From an uncultured Pseudobdellovibrionaceae bacterium (GTDB lineage: Bacteria; Bdellovibrionota; Bdellovibrionia; Bdellovibrionales; Bdellovibrionaceae), in NCBI GenBank assembly GCA_937900305.1, contig CALCCV010000345.1:1-11080 (forward strand): a stretch of DNA of 11,080 nucleotides, written 5' to 3'. Below the pieces are notes generated by a model. It was given only the letters and a program-made list of their open reading frames with translations. It was not told where the DNA came from and searched no databases. How positions within the stretch are numbered: position 1 is the first letter of the stretch; each line of letters begins with the position of its first letter. A program made the translations under genes and the position numbers. Shown here piece after piece: positions 1-5,856 of this stretch.

Positions 1-238
1 TTTTAGAAGCAACTTCTTTAACCATTTGCGCGCCCATGTTTTCGAATTTGTTTTCCAATTCGATTTCTTTTGCGACAGTCACGCCATCTTTAGTGATCAG
101 CGGTGATCCAAAAGATTTTTCGATAACTACGTTGCGACCTTTTGGTCCCAAAGTGACTTTCACGGCGTTAGCCAACGTGTTCACACCCTTCAAGATGTGC
201 GCGCGGGCTTCTTCAGAAAAACGAAGTTCTTTACTCAT
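1..238 (-). CDS. groEL: Chaperonin GroEL (60 kDa), N-terminal fragment
   Basis: This is the first 79 codons of GroEL; the gene continues past the left edge. GroEL forms the double-ring cytosolic folding chamber that works with GroES and ATP. The translation starts MSKELRFSEEARAHIL and contains the nucleotide-pocket signature LGPKGRNVV followed by ITKDGVTVAKEIELE and FENMGAQMVKEVASK, all highly conserved in bacterial GroEL. The ATG at 236-238 is preceded on the minus strand by AAGGAG about 6 nt upstream, which fixes the start. groES lies 85 nt upstream in the same direction with no terminator between them, so the two form the usual groESL operon. The 85-nt spacer is very AT-rich and may hold a secondary promoter, but I see no convincing one. 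Confidence 0.96.
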   Translation of the reverse strand, partial: MSKELRFSEEARAHILKGVNTLANAVKVTLGPKGRNVVIEKSFGSPLITKDGVTVAKEIELENKFENMGAQMVKEVASK

Positions 239-323
239 TGAATGCTCCTTAAAATTCGACTAATTTCAAAAATTTTAATAAATTAAAAAATCAAACGTAA
301 AGCTATTAAGCTAGTATAAATGC

Positions 324-629
324 TTAGTTAAAAATACCGAGGATGTCTTCTTCACGCATCATTAGAAGCTCTTCGCCTTCCAATTTCAGTTCAGTCCCTG
401 CATATTTGCTGAACAGAACTTTATCGCCGGCGCGAACTTCCAAAGGAAGAATTTTGCCGTCCTCAGTGACGCGACCTTTGCCAGTTGCAATGATTTCACC
501 CTTTTGAGGTTTTTCTTTAGCAGTGTCTGGAATAAAAAGACCGCCTGCTGTTTTCTCTTCTTCAGCCATGCGGCGAACAAGAATTCTGTCGTGGAGAGGA
601 CGCACTCCAACCTCTGTCCTAGTAGCCAT
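324..629 (-). CDS. groES: Co-chaperonin GroES (10 kDa)
   Basis: A complete 101-residue GroES, the heptameric lid of the GroEL chamber. The sequence carries family landmarks in order: VRPLHDRILVRR near the N-terminus, the mobile loop EEEKTAGGLFIPDTAKEKP (about residues 19-37), then KGEIIATGKGRV, AGDKVLFSKYAGTELK and a C-terminal REEDILGI. The reading frame is open further upstream to 695, but the start at 629 gives the normal family length and has a strong AGGAGG about 8 nt before it on the minus strand, so I chose it. groEL follows downstream in the same operon. No CIRCE inverted repeat (TTAGCACTC-N9-GAGTGCTAA) is visible upstream, so HrcA control is not supported here. Confidence 0.97.
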   Translation of the reverse strand: MATRTEVGVRPLHDRILVRRMAEEEKTAGGLFIPDTAKEKPQKGEIIATGKGRVTEDGKILPLEVRAGDKVLFSKYAGTELKLEGEELLMMREEDILGIFN

Positions 630-704
630 CGTAGACCTCCTATAGGTTTGGCATTCTTTGGTGGCTGTATGCCCAGTTTCGAGCATCCAACACACGTATT
701 TATG

Positions 705-727
705 AGTTACACGTTAATAGTTACACG
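705..727. repeat. Direct repeat AGTTACACG x2 in the groES leader
   Basis: AGTTACACG occurs at 705-713 and again at 719-727, a 14-nt period. A partial third copy, ACACG, lies at 692-696. The repeats sit between the groES start and the candidate promoter at 777-806, in AT-rich sequence. Direct repeats a little over one helical turn apart can be binding sites for a regulator, or they may be accidental. I recognise no known heat-shock operator here. Confidence 0.4.
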
Positions 728-776
728 CATTAGTTATTAATTAATTTCATCGGATATAGAAATTTTAATGTCGAGG

Positions 777-806
777 GTAATATGAACCGCCCCAAATATC
801 TGTCAA
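777..806 (-). promoter_or_regulatory. Candidate sigma70-type promoter for groESL
   Basis: On the minus strand a perfect TTGACA (801-806) is followed after 18 nt by TATTAC (777-782). This would place the transcription start near 770 and give groESL a leader of about 140 nt. The -35 matches consensus fully and the -10 matches at four of six positions. No sigma32-type CCCCAT element is seen at the right spacing. This is motif reading only. Confidence 0.4.
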
Positions 807-935
807 GGTGCATGTGCGAGATTTCCCGAGGTCTCCGTAATGACACATGGAGCAAGAGCGTGGGTAGGGCCACCTGCGTTTAGGGGGAACCTGAGCTGAC
901 GCCAGATAAGGGAGATTTTGTTGAAAGACGGAAAA

Positions 936-1628
936 TTAGCGAATTTCGCCAGCGCTAGCGGTTTCGCCACGCTTAAGCGATTCGAGGTAGGCTCGCACCA
1001 ATTCCACGGCCTGCTCTTGACTGAGCGATGCCACGAACTCTTGGACCACAGCGGGGCGATCTTGAAATTTAGAGAGGTAACCCACCATATAGTCCACAAT
1101 CGTAAGGTCTTTTAAAATTTCAATCGTCGTCTCTTGCGTCCGCAACTGATTTTCAAGCACACTGACCTGATTGAGATCTTTGCTCTGGGCTTCAATCGGT
1201 TTCTTTTTTAAGTTGGGGTCGGAGTTGTTGTTTTCAAGTCCCCTGTCCATTTCGGATCGCAGCGAGTTGTAGCGAGCGAGTGCATCGTGAAGCTTCTGCT
1301 CTTTCCACTCTCTAAAACCGAGAACCTTGGTTTTGCTGATATCGAGAGTTTTTTCGAAGCCAGGCGCCTTGAGCGTCGCACTAGTGATCGTCTTCGCCGT
1401 CACGCCCGCAGAGGGCCGCTGTCCCGCTTTTTCAGAATCTGACTGAGCCACCAGCGCCACCTTTGACCACTTGGCCTGGAGCCAAGCCTTGTTCACCAAA
1501 GTTTGCCCGCTCATAGCCTTGCCTCCACGGGAAGGACTCGCCGAGTTTCTAGGTTTGGCGTTCGCAGTCACCAACAGACCTACAAGCGCCAAAAATATCA
1601 CTAAAGATAAGAATCGGGAAATCACCAT
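936..1628 (-). CDS. Secreted protein of unknown function, helical
   Basis: A 230-residue protein I do not recognise. It opens with a Sec-type signal peptide: MVISR, then a hydrophobic core of about residues 6-21, and a likely signal peptidase I site after ANA (residue 24). The mature part is charged and mainly helical. A lysine- and asparagine-rich stretch in the middle (NNNSDPNLKKKP) is followed by a coiled-coil-prone run (VSVLENQLRTQETTIEILKDL) and a helical C-terminal segment rich in LSQEQAVELVRAYL. It is probably periplasmic. An in-frame GTG lies one codon upstream of the ATG at 1628; I prefer the ATG. The ribosome-binding site is weak (GAAGAG about 12 nt upstream). It is separate from groESL, which has its own promoter candidate to the left. 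The signal peptide and length make it a likely real gene. Confidence 0.72.
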   Translation of the reverse strand: MVISRFLSLVIFLALVGLLVTANAKPRNSASPSRGGKAMSGQTLVNKAWLQAKWSKVALVAQSDSEKAGQRPSAGVTAKTITSATLKAPGFEKTLDISKTKVLGFREWKEQKLHDALARYNSLRSEMDRGLENNNSDPNLKKKPIEAQSKDLNQVSVLENQLRTQETTIEILKDLTIVDYMVGYLSKFQDRPAVVQEFVASLSQEQAVELVRAYLESLKRGETASAGEIR

Positions 1629-1639
1629 CACCGATTTAA

Positions 1640-1667
1640 CTCTTCAAGGGTCATGCCTGTTCAAGAG
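1640..1667. repeat. Imperfect inverted repeat before the secreted-protein gene
   Basis: CTCTT (1640-1644) and AAGAG (1663-1667) are the ends of an imperfect palindrome, with AA/TT pairs inside after one mismatch. It ends about 12 bases upstream of the 1628 start codon, so it could be an operator or a leader hairpin that covers the ribosome-binding region. The arms are short and chance is a real alternative. Confidence 0.3.
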
Positions 1668-1785
1668 TCCACTCAGTGTCTATTTTATTTCATCTGAGGC
1701 AGAATCTATAAAAACCTCGAGCCGGAAATTGTGAATTCTTAAGCAATTTTGGTCACTTAGTAAGAGTTTCAAGATTGATCAAAAG

Positions 1786-2322
1786 CTATGCAGGACGGTC
1801 GACAAGTGCCTTGAATTCAGGGGAGTATTCCAACTTCTTGTGTAAACTCTCAACAGCGCCACCCTGGAGCTGGCGCACGTAAAATCGGGGAGAGTGATCG
1901 ACACCTGAGTTGTGAATTTCGAAATCTTCCGCTGTAGCAAACCCCGAGCGGCTATAAATCTGATCGTCGCCCCAACCAAATACGCAATTGAAGTCTTTTT
2001 TTCGGAGCTCTGCCTGACCCGCCTCTAGAAGCCGGTGACCGATACCTAGTTCTCGATATTCAGGATCGACGATCCAGGGATTGAGTGCCGCTGCTTTCGT
2101 CGGGGCTTGATCTGGTCCCTGACTCATCGGACTGAACGCAATGTAACCCACGATCTTTTTGTCGACGAGAGCCACCAACGAAACTGGCAAATGCCCGTGT
2201 CGACGCAACTCTTCAACCAGGTGCATTTCTTTTGAGGTTGGATAAACATTCAAAAGAAACGCCGACACTTCTTCCTGATCACTTGGCATCTCATTTCGAA
2301 TTTCTAAGTCTGAGGATTGCAT
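1786..2322 (-). CDS. GNAT-family N-acetyltransferase
   Basis: A 178-residue GCN5-related N-acetyltransferase, similar in layout to the YhbS-like group (inference from residue pattern). It would transfer an acetyl group from acetyl-CoA to an amine; the substrate cannot be told. Visible landmarks are the N-terminal IRNEMPSDQEEVSAFL helix, the beta-strands SLVALVDKKIVGYIAFSP, the acceptor strand AALNPWIVDPEYR, and the acetyl-CoA pyrophosphate loop R-x-x-G-x-G (RELGIG, residues 90-95) followed by HRLLEAGQAEL. FGWGDDQIYSRSGF near residue 120 matches the late GNAT 'Y-x-R-x-G-F' element. The start has AAAGGAG about 6 nt upstream. It appears to be a single-gene unit with its control region in the AT-rich stretch to the right. 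Confidence 0.9.
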   Translation of the reverse strand: MQSSDLEIRNEMPSDQEEVSAFLLNVYPTSKEMHLVEELRRHGHLPVSLVALVDKKIVGYIAFSPMSQGPDQAPTKAAALNPWIVDPEYRELGIGHRLLEAGQAELRKKDFNCVFGWGDDQIYSRSGFATAEDFEIHNSGVDHSPRFYVRQLQGGAVESLHKKLEYSPEFKALVDRPA

Positions 2323-2412
2323 CGCAAACTCCTTTTATTATTAGTTTTATTAGTTTTGTTTGTTTAAATTAGTTTTGATTTTTTAAAATAATGAATAATT
2401 GATCGAATCAAT
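2323..2412. other. AT-rich control region with phased A/T tracts
   Basis: This stretch carries repeated TTAGTTTT-like units about 10-12 nt apart (2340-2380), the pattern expected of intrinsically curved DNA. It ends in a perfect inverted repeat, AATTGAT-CGA-ATCAATT, at 2397-2413. It lies just upstream of the acetyltransferase and probably contains its promoter. Reading right, TTGTTT (2360-2365) and TAAAAT (2384-2389) are spaced 18 nt apart and could start an RNA near 2396. Both promoter readings are weak. Confidence 0.4.
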
Positions 2413-2442
2413 TTTGCATTGGATTCGTTTGCATTGGATTCG
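2413..2442. repeat. Perfect 15-bp tandem duplication
   Basis: The unit TTTGCATTGGATTCG occurs twice back to back (2413-2427 and 2428-2442) with no mismatch. The TGGATTCG part of the second copy pairs with CGAATCCA at 2505-2512. The same complement would also pair with the first copy, so the duplication gives two alternative 5' strands for one helix. Confidence 0.9.
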
Positions 2443-2642
2443 AAAACTGGGGAGCCGGCGAACTCGCCCGGGACCTGAAACTCAGGTGAAGTTGGCGAAG
2501 GGCACGAATCCATCGACTTTTCCAACCCCAAATCAATCGACCGTGATGCAAAATGATTTGGTCAAAACCTGCATAATAACCACCGTCGTCGTCCCAACGA
2601 CGAAGTTGGCGAAGTATGTGGTCTCGCATTTTTTGCGATTTT
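2435..2642. ncRNA. Candidate structured non-coding RNA with two similar modules
   Basis: Module 1: an 8-bp helix TGGATTCG/CGAATCCA (2435-2442 with 2505-2512) encloses two hairpins, GGCG-AACT-CGCC (2457-2468) and ACCTGA-AAC-TCAGGT (2473-2487), followed by GAAGTTGGCGAAG (2488-2500). Together these make a plausible three-way junction. Module 2: ACCAC/GTGGT (2579-2583 with 2618-2622) encloses CGTCGT-CCCA-ACGACG (2587-2602), again followed by GAAGTTGGCGAAG (2602-2614). Between them CCAAATCA and TGATTTGG (2528-2535, 2554-2561) form another 8-bp stem. On the plus strand, TCGCA-T5-TGCGA then TTTT (2624-2642) could end the RNA. I cannot fix the strand, because the stems exist on both. It does not match c-di-GMP-I, 6S, RNase P, tmRNA or SRP signatures that I know. 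The open frames through this region (both strands) look non-coding. Confidence 0.42.
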
Positions 2643-2644
2643 CG

Positions 2645-2696
2645 ACTGAGATGATGATAGTGCCGCTGTTGAAATGTTCTTTTTCGCGGCCTCAGT
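2645..2696. repeat. Long bulged inverted repeat beside the RNA candidate
   Basis: ACTGAG (2645-2650) pairs with CTCAGT (2691-2696), and GCCGC (2662-2666) pairs with GCGGC (2686-2690). The two right arms are directly adjacent, so the helices can stack to 11 bp with one 11-nt bulge and a 19-nt loop. It may be part of the neighbouring structured RNA or a separate element. Confidence 0.5.
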
Positions 2697-2773
2697 AAAG
2701 ATGGGGTACTTTTGTTGAAATTTTGTATTTCGTCATTGTGACTGTTGCCCGTATCGACCCTTTTCTCCACAAA

Positions 2774-2800
2774 AAACCTCCTTGTGGTTCAAAGAGGTTT
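2774..2800 (-). terminator. Rho-independent terminator of the hit gene
   Basis: On the minus strand AAACCTC (2794-2800) and GAGGTTT (2774-2780) form a 7-bp stem with a 13-nt loop, running straight into a T-tract (2771-2776 read as TTTTTT, partly inside the stem). It lies 25 bases after the stop codon of the small secreted protein at 2826 and so ends the leftward cluster. Confidence 0.75.
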
Positions 2801-2825
2801 GAGGAGCATAGGTCATGCCAAGGAG

Positions 2826-3137
2826 CTAGAGAGTTGCGGGAGCGCCAGGCTTGGGTGGTGCGTTGCCAGATCCTGTTTTGGCAGGATTGGTTTGGTCCAA
2901 AATTCCAGAGCCATCGTTCGCGGCGCTTGCACACAACGGGCATTGTCCGTTCACACTCCCAGGCGTTACCAATGATCCACCGGCGACATTTCTATCATTC
3001 AGCGCATCCACCCCAGCGACTGAGGGGTTCGGTAGATGATAAGGCTCTCCTCTTGCCGCCGTCAGCGAGACAGCCGACCAAGCCAGATTTGACATGAAAA
3101 TTCCTGAGACCAATAGACCAACTTTAATGCACTTCAT
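2826..3137 (-). CDS. Small secreted 'hit' locus protein, Bd0108-like
   Basis: A 103-residue exported protein. MKCIKVGLLVSGIFMSNLAWSA is a Sec signal peptide with a likely cleavage after AWS-A (about residues 20-22). The mature part is low in secondary-structure signals and rich in Gly, Pro, Asn and Ala. It has one CPLC pair in the middle and ends in a proline-rich tail (NAPPKPGAPATL). Size, export signal and position directly downstream of a secreted YD-repeat gene beside Tad pilus genes match what I recall of Bd0108, the B. bacteriovorus hit gene whose mutation accompanies host-independent growth and which, with Bd0109, affects pilus extrusion. It lies 28 nt after the YD gene with AAGGGA upstream, so it is probably co-transcribed. 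The homology call is from memory of size and context, not from alignment. Confidence 0.8.
   Translation of the reverse strand: MKCIKVGLLVSGIFMSNLAWSAVSLTAARGEPYHLPNPSVAGVDALNDRNVAGGSLVTPGSVNGQCPLCASAANDGSGILDQTNPAKTGSGNAPPKPGAPATL
2870..2887. repeat. Perfect hairpin inside the hit coding sequence
   Basis: ATCCTG and CAGGAT flank a 6-nt loop (2870-2875, 2882-2887), and CCA/TGG pairs extend the stem beyond one extra base. It falls in the part encoding the Asn-Pro-Ala-Lys-Thr-Gly stretch. Hairpins like this can promote local deletion or affect RNA stability; function unknown. Confidence 0.5.
3107..3121. repeat. Near-tandem 7-bp repeat in the hit signal-peptide codons
   Basis: AGACCAA occurs at 3107-3113 and 3115-3121, an 8-nt period inside the first eleven codons of the hit gene. 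Slippage between the copies would remove 8 nt and shift the frame, knocking out the protein. Confidence 0.55.
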
Positions 3138-3165
3138 CTTTCATCCCTTCAGAGAAATTCGAAAG

Positions 3166-4848
3166 TTATAAATAAATTTCAGAGGTCGCTGGCGCGATGA
3201 TGTCTAGCAAGTGATTAAAGGTGTTGGCCACCTGCATGGCCACGGTGGGGCCATCTTTACTTTCCACTTTGCCGATTTCGCCATTGGGTTTGTAGGTGAC
3301 CGCGATGGTGCCGAGCCCAGGCCGCGAAACCACCGAAGGTTTACCGGTCCGGCTATCGTAATCGATCTTCACGATTTTTTTGGCTTGGTCTTTGATCGTA
3401 GCGATACGGCCCTGGCCATCATAGGTGAGCGAAACTTTTTGACCGTCTGAGTTTTCGGCGGCTTCGAGATTGCCTTTTCCGTTGTACATGAATGAGCTGG
3501 TTTTTTTCGCGGTCACTTTTCCTTTGGTATCCATTAAGCTAATTGTGACTTTGCTAACTTTTTTGTAAATGGGGTGATATTCGTAAGAAAAGATGGCTCG
3601 CGGCGTTTTTTTTGTTTTCACGAGGCCGTTTTCGAAATAGCCGAAAGTGGTTTTGTCAGCATTTTTACGAATGACGATCGGACGACCGAAGATTTCGTGA
3701 TAGCTGATGTCAGTGATGTCGTTATTGACTTCACTCAAGACGCGTTGGAGATAGTACTCTCCGTCGGCCCGCTGCTTGTGCCAAAATTCGTAGCGGGCAG
3801 AGTGGGTGACTTTTTTATTGCAAGTCTTTTTAACGGTCGACCAGTAGTGATTTTGTGGATCATTCTTTGAAAACTCATATCGGTAGTCTTCGATGCACTG
3901 ATCTCGATCTTTGAAGCTGGTCACCCAATCGTTGTTTTTATCGTATTTGATTTCAATGAAAGTTTTGTCGGGCCATTGTGCGATCGTTAAGTTATGGAGA
4001 TCATCGTACTGATAAGTAAAGGTGTTTTTCCAGGCATTCGTAACCTGTTTGAGGTCATCGTTATTTTCGTAATATTTGTAATCCACGCTGAGTCCATTCG
4101 GACCGGTGATCTTTTCAACTTTTTTGCTGGCGTTGAATTTAAAAGTCAGTTTGCGGGCGCTGTTGTCAGAAACTTCTTTGATTAGGCCCATTTTGTCATA
4201 ATCAATTTTGATAAAATTCGAATTTTTATCATACAAGTGCGTCAGTTGACCGGCGGTGTTGAACCGTTGGGAGCTGCCATCGACTAGGTTGCGGGTGTAA
4301 TAGCCTTTAGCAAACACTATATTCTCAACCTCTTTGCCATTAGCAAAAAACTTAGTGCCTTCTTTAATGGAAATACCAATTCCGTGTTGACGGGCATAAG
4401 ACGCACGTTTGTCGTCGTCTTCGAGTAGATCTTTAGCGAGAGTTTTATAAAATTGGTCTGTCAGACCAATTTTCTTTTGCGCTTTGACTTTGGTGATAAT
4501 CGCACTGATCGTGGCATCGATATCCTTACGGTTAACTTCACGGGGTGAGTAAACAAGCTCAAGACCACCGCCACATTCGCGAACTTTCATATTGCCCTCG
4601 GCTGTCACTTCAAGGCTGGTTTCATAATCACTACACCACCCGAAGCCGAAAAATCCTGAGAACAGGGAGCGACTGTTATTAGTTCGAACGATCTTTAGGT
4701 CAAAACCGACGCCTGGTACTTCCATGTCAGTCCATGTACTGGCGTAATTTGCGTTACGCATATCCACAACCGCGAGAGCCGGTCGAAATGCAAAAGTGAG
4801 TGTAAGAGAAATAAGTGCGATACTCCAAATTTTGGATTTCGTGAACAT
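3166..4848 (-). CDS. Secreted YD-repeat (RHS/WapA-like) protein, Bd0109-like
   Basis: A 560-residue exported protein. Residues 1-26 are a signal peptide ending in PALA. Residues about 28-85 resemble the N-terminal region of RHS proteins (GVGFDLKIVRTNNSRS then FFGFGWCSDYE). From about residue 190 on there are degenerate YD repeats: IDYDKMGLIKEV, YQYDDLHNLTI, IKYDKNNDW, LTYDGQGRIATI and IDYDSRTGKPSVV. It is much shorter than polymorphic-toxin RHS proteins and has no recognisable RHS core or C-terminal toxin, so a structural or binding role is more likely than toxin delivery. The start has GGAAGAGGTGG upstream. It follows tadB by 107 nt and precedes the hit gene by 28 nt, the arrangement I recall for Bd0109 and Bd0108, whose products are reported to interact. 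Domain call firm; orthology inferred from context. Confidence 0.85.
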   Translation of the reverse strand: MFTKSKIWSIALISLTLTFAFRPALAVVDMRNANYASTWTDMEVPGVGFDLKIVRTNNSRSLFSGFFGFGWCSDYETSLEVTAEGNMKVRECGGGLELVYSPREVNRKDIDATISAIITKVKAQKKIGLTDQFYKTLAKDLLEDDDKRASYARQHGIGISIKEGTKFFANGKEVENIVFAKGYYTRNLVDGSSQRFNTAGQLTHLYDKNSNFIKIDYDKMGLIKEVSDNSARKLTFKFNASKKVEKITGPNGLSVDYKYYENNDDLKQVTNAWKNTFTYQYDDLHNLTIAQWPDKTFIEIKYDKNNDWVTSFKDRDQCIEDYRYEFSKNDPQNHYWSTVKKTCNKKVTHSARYEFWHKQRADGEYYLQRVLSEVNNDITDISYHEIFGRPIVIRKNADKTTFGYFENGLVKTKKTPRAIFSYEYHPIYKKVSKVTISLMDTKGKVTAKKTSSFMYNGKGNLEAAENSDGQKVSLTYDGQGRIATIKDQAKKIVKIDYDSRTGKPSVVSRPGLGTIAVTYKPNGEIGKVESKDGPTVAMQVANTFNHLLDIIAPATSEIYL

Positions 4849-4876
4849 GGGCTTACCACCTCTTCCTTAAGGTGAA

Positions 4877-4891
4877 GGAAAATCATTTTCC
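4877..4891. repeat. 15-bp palindrome upstream of the YD-repeat gene
   Basis: GGAAAAT-C-ATTTTCC is perfect over 7-bp arms and lies about 28 bases upstream of the start at 4848. It could be an operator for the YD-hit pair or a leader stem. No promoter elements close by are convincing. Confidence 0.45.
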
Positions 4892-4916
4892 CCAACTACA
4901 ACCGAGTTCGATAAAC

Positions 4917-4937
4917 CGCGACGAAATGTCGTCTGCG
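4917..4937. other. Stem-loop between tadB and the YD-repeat gene
   Basis: CGCGACGA and TCGTC(T)GCG form an 8-bp stem with one bulged base and an AATG loop, 19 bases after the tadB stop. On the minus strand no T-tract follows, so it is not a clear terminator. It may weaken read-through or protect the upstream message. Confidence 0.4.
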
Positions 4938-4955
4938 AAAAATCTGATGGGTCGG

Positions 4956-5831
4956 TTACACTTTGATTGTAACAATTTTTTTAATCATTATTCCACCAAG
5001 AATCTGCATCACTAGCATTACCCCGATCAGCACTAGACCTAGGGTGGTCGTGAACATTGGCTTTACAAAAACTGGATCGATGAAATAAAAGACAACACCC
5101 AAGACGAAAGGCATGCAGGTGATAATCATTCCCTGCATCAAACCTTGCGCCGTCAGCGCTTCGATTTTTTTCTCAACCTTCTGTCGTTCTCGAATTGTAA
5201 ATACGATGGTTTCAAAAGTTTCGGCGAGGTTACCGCCCGTTTCTTTCAGGATATTGATCGCCGTCACGAACATTTGAACGTCAGGTTTGGGAATGCGTTC
5301 GCCAAGATCGACCAATGCCGCTTCTAAACTCTGACCGAACTGCACTTGATCCATCACTGTTTGAAATTCTCGAGCGATCGGATTGGGCATGATTTCAACG
5401 ACACGAACCATAGCTTGTACAGGATTTGTTCCCGCTTTGATCCCGTTGGCCATGATGGTGAGAGCATCCACCATTTGCTCAACAAATTGTTTGCAACGAT
5501 TGTCATACATATTTTTCATGAGCAAGTAGGGCAGGTACCAGCCGGCAACCGTCACTGCACTCCCAAAAATCAAACCCATCACGACATTCGGCCACAGCAA
5601 GACGAGGAAAAGAAATCCTAAACCAAAGCTCATGCAGATCATCAGCAGAGTCAGTCTCTTTTCTTCCATCGAGGTGCCCATCAAACGCATGTAGCGCATG
5701 ATTTCGTCCCGCTTAGCAAAAGTTTTTTTCCTTAGAAATTGAAGAATACGGTCAGACCAAATGTTGAATACCAAACCGATGCTGATCCCGAACAAAGGAA
5801 TCATCACCCATTCATTCATAAGAAATGCCAT
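4956..5831 (-). CDS. tadB: Tad pilus inner-membrane platform protein TadB
   Basis: A 291-residue polytopic membrane protein of the type II secretion F (T2SSF) family, the platform that couples the TadA motor to pilin assembly. Hydrophobic segments lie near residues 9-26, 62-80, 84-102, 235-255 and 265-288. The T2SSF core sits between them: FVEQMVDALTIMANGIKAGTNPVQAM, then ETGGNLAETFETI and IRERQKVEKKIEALTAQG, all typical of TadB. Length fits the family. A strong AGGAGG lies about 8 nt before the ATG at 5831, and only 25 nt separate it from the tadA stop, so the two are co-transcribed. The expected next gene, tadC, is absent; the YD-repeat gene takes that place. Whether TadB works alone or with a TadC encoded elsewhere cannot be told from here. 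Confidence 0.9.
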   Translation of the reverse strand: MAFLMNEWVMIPLFGISIGLVFNIWSDRILQFLRKKTFAKRDEIMRYMRLMGTSMEEKRLTLLMICMSFGLGFLFLVLLWPNVVMGLIFGSAVTVAGWYLPYLLMKNMYDNRCKQFVEQMVDALTIMANGIKAGTNPVQAMVRVVEIMPNPIAREFQTVMDQVQFGQSLEAALVDLGERIPKPDVQMFVTAINILKETGGNLAETFETIVFTIRERQKVEKKIEALTAQGLMQGMIITCMPFVLGVVFYFIDPVFVKPMFTTTLGLVLIGVMLVMQILGGIMIKKIVTIKV

Positions 5832-5856
5832 GTCTCATCCCTCCTGGCTGACTGTG

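Larger units (their letters stand above)
630..935. other. Intergenic region upstream of groESL
   Basis: About 300 bases without a gene. The groES-proximal half (630-770) would be the 5' leader of groESL and holds the 14-nt-spaced direct repeats described separately. The distal part has the promoter candidate at 777-806. Further right, CATGTG and CACATG are inverted around an inner GAGA/TCTC pair (about 809-848), which could be a weak stem after the 936-1628 gene, but no T-tract follows. Open frames here (for example on the minus strand at 803-1099) overlap a better gene and have no coding support. Confidence 0.6.

Noticed and set aside
876..935. TPP riboswitch-like string (GAACCTGAGCTGACGCCAG then AAGGGA)
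   Set aside because: The upstream CTGAGA half and the TAAT between the CTG and CCAG arms are missing, and no gene follows on that strand.
2431..2447. tRNA-like T-loop string TTCGAATCC on the minus strand
   Set aside because: No T stem, acceptor stem or anticodon arm can be built around it.
2435..2512. c-di-GMP-I (GEMM) riboswitch, suggested by the three-way junction and predatory lifestyle
   Set aside because: The conserved GGGCAAAC and GACGCAAAGCC elements and the GAAA tetraloop are absent on both strands.
2399..2698. 99-codon plus-strand open frame over the same gap
   Set aside because: It lacks a Shine-Dalgarno sequence and a recognisable domain, and its sequence is dictated by the tandem repeat and stems.
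2408..2770. 120-codon minus-strand open frame in the gap after the hit terminator
   Set aside because: It starts at a GTG inside the terminator-proximal region, has no ribosome-binding site, no recognisable domain and an odd His/Arg-rich composition. The plus strand is also open there, and the inverted repeats explain the region better.
3166..4848. Polymorphic RHS toxin with an immunity gene
   Set aside because: The protein has only degenerate YD repeats, no RHS core cleavage motif and no C-terminal toxin domain; the small downstream protein is exported, unlike a cytoplasmic immunity protein.
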